Shown one piece after another: positions 62,953 through 64,000 of a stretch of 64,000 nucleotides of DNA. The stretch's first letter is position 1, and the number at the start of each line of letters is the position of its first letter. A model generated the notes under the pieces. It was not told the origin of the DNA. It was given only the letters and a program-made list of their open reading frames with translations, and made no database searches. This stretch comes from Pampus argenteus (taxonomy: Eukaryota; Chordata; Actinopteri; Scombriformes; Stromateidae). Location: NCBI GenBank assembly GCA_036937835.1, contig CM072871.1, positions 6,057,501 through 6,121,500 of the forward strand. Reading direction: 5' to 3'. The translations under genes and the position numbers were made by a program.

Positions 62953-64000
62953 GTAAGGGATTTTTCTCCGAGTTGATTTGTTGGCTTAATAACAAGGACA
63001 ATTATGCTACAGTAAAAAAAAAACTTGTTATAGTTGCTGTGACTATGTGAGAGTGTGCATGAGCGGATACTTTCATCTGCAGTGCCCCTTTCCTCTGGTT
63101 CTGACTGGGCTGCAGTACTGTCTGTGGGTTTGGGTTACCGGAGTGCAACTGTGGGCCGTGCAACACACTCTCCCTGTCTCTCTCCCTCTGTCACACACAC
63201 ACACACACACACCCACACACACACGCACTCTGAGTAACTTTAGCTGTGTGTGAGGCCTCTCTCTGCCCCTGGGGTGTGTGCTTTTACCCTTCAATCGATA
63301 CCACTATGGACAGAGTGGGTCTGAGTGCTGTGTAGAGGCACTCATCTCACTGAGGGAATGTCAGCCTTACTCTCAGTACTCTCATTAACCTATAGCCTTA
63401 GTATGGCATTATGTCAAGAGAGGAAATATAGCTCATTTTCTTCTCTACAAATCCTAGGTCAAGGTGTTTTGTGCCTGGGTTAGCCTGATTGAGTGATTCT
63501 TCAGAACAACTCACCGAATGATCGTAGCTACTTTAGTGTGTAAAAGAGACAGAACTTGATAGAAGTCCTCATTGATTTGCAGTAAATCAGTGGACCAAAA
63601 ACTCAGATTGCCAATTCACAGATGTCATGTTTAATAAAGAGAAACATATTTCAAATAGTACAACATTGACCACCACCAGGAGCTGTCACCACGTACCAAG
63701 GCCTTGTGTACCCCCCCTCCCCTCCCAAGTCCAATCTACCTTTCCTTGTTCACACTCACTTATCTCTTCTCTCTTAGTGACACCAGGAAAGATGGGATTC
63801 TTATCTCCATCTGTTTTTCTTTTTTTCTGCTGCTCACTGCAGATGTCCTCAGTGCCCTCTACACTCTGGGCATCTGTTAACAGAGTCGCTGTGTGACAGG
63901 GGTTGTAAGTTTTCTTCTCACGACAAAAATCTATAGTGATGTTACCTTAATGTTAAGTCACTCCGTAAAGGACATACATGCCTGTTACACCCTTAAGGAT
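62953..64000 (+). other. kcnip2: Start of the intron downstream of the third first exon
   Basis: Begins with the GTAAGG donor. It contains a CA run at 63194-63223 and, near the window edge, pyrimidine tracts followed by CAG or TAG (63776 and 63840) that look like acceptors but do not open a usable phase-1 exon. No KQRFLKLLPCC-type exon and no EF-hand exon was recognised before the window ends. Confidence 0.6.
63194..63223. repeat. (CA)n microsatellite
   Basis: CA run of about 15 units with one CCC interruption, 240 bases downstream of the third KCNIP2 first exon. Confidence 0.85.

Larger units (their letters stand above)
7798..64000 (+). other. kcnip2: KCNIP2 gene, 5' half with alternative first exons (continues past the window)
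   Basis: Span from the first recognised start codon to the window edge. KChIP2 is a neuronal-calcium-sensor-like EF-hand protein that binds the cytoplasmic N-terminus of Kv4.2/Kv4.3 channels. It raises their surface expression and tunes inactivation, notably for the cardiac transient outward current. Here only interchangeable first exons are seen. They lie in the same orientation, and all end in phase 1 at a GT donor, as required if each is joined to one common exon beginning DSVDDE or similar (a G plus AC/AT makes the Asp). The EF-hand exons are not present, so the gene is 3'-truncated by the window. The paralogue call (KCNIP2, not 1, 3 or 4) rests on exon 1a, whose peptide is specific to KCNIP2. 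Whether this fish has one or two copies cannot be told. Confidence 0.88.

Noticed and set aside
63776..63900. Two acceptor-like pyrimidine tracts ending in TAG (63776) and CAG (63840), considered as the next KCNIP2 exon
   Set aside because: From the phase-1 junction the second runs into TAA after about 12 codons. The first stays open but has no donor and reads as unrelated sequence, not KQRFLKLLPCC or DSVDDE.

Overview
The window is animal nuclear DNA, almost certainly from a ray-finned (teleost) fish. Reasons: very dense CA/GT, AT and CTCCT microsatellites; short deletion derivatives of Tigger/pogo and Tc1 transposons; no long open reading frame that is not a simple-repeat artefact; and coding sequence that appears only as short exons ending in splice donors. 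It holds no bacterial genes, operons or CRISPR arrays.

The recognisable gene is KCNIP2 (KChIP2), the EF-hand auxiliary subunit of Kv4 (Shal) potassium channels, read on the + strand. The window covers the 5' half of the locus, where alternative first exons lie one after another. Three are recognised by their peptides: exon 1a at 7798-7870 (ends in SLSDSRELDGSYDQLT plus a split Gly codon), the Cys/Arg-rich exon at 40282-40369 (starts MSQCRKRCKRQL), and the membrane-segment KChIP2x-type exon at 62847-62952 (starts MLSLDGLEMIAVLVV). Each starts with an ATG that has a purine at -3. Each stops one base into a codon (phase 1) at a GT donor, so all three could join the same downstream acceptor. The common exons for the four EF-hands are not here and should lie beyond 64000. 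The exon family (1a, Cys/Arg-rich, membrane-segment) is known in mammalian KCNIP2.

A fourth ORF at 56381-56498 has the same architecture: ATG, a strongly hydrophobic 39-residue peptide, and phase 1 at a consensus GTGAGT donor. I do not recognise its sequence. It lies between the second and third known first exons and is the best candidate here for something undescribed: an additional membrane-spanning N-terminus for this channel subunit.

Layout: 1-7439, 5' flank with microsatellites; 7440-7870, CpG-containing leader region and exon 1a; 7871-40281, a noncoding stretch of about 32 kb with repeats, a perfect hairpin at 21069-21110, a degenerate tRNA-type SINE near 30957 and a diverged local duplication at 15.3/17.0 kb; 39900-40369, putative promoter and second first exon; 40370-56380, noncoding, with a Tigger/pogo derivative (43745-44222) and a 57-bp exact duplication; 56381-56498, orphan exon; 56499-62846, noncoding, with a Tc1 derivative (61083-61423) and the region upstream of the third exon; 62953-64000, intron continuing out of the window.

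Assignments rest on reading peptides and splice sites by eye and on remembered family sequences. No search was run, and transcription start sites are unknown.
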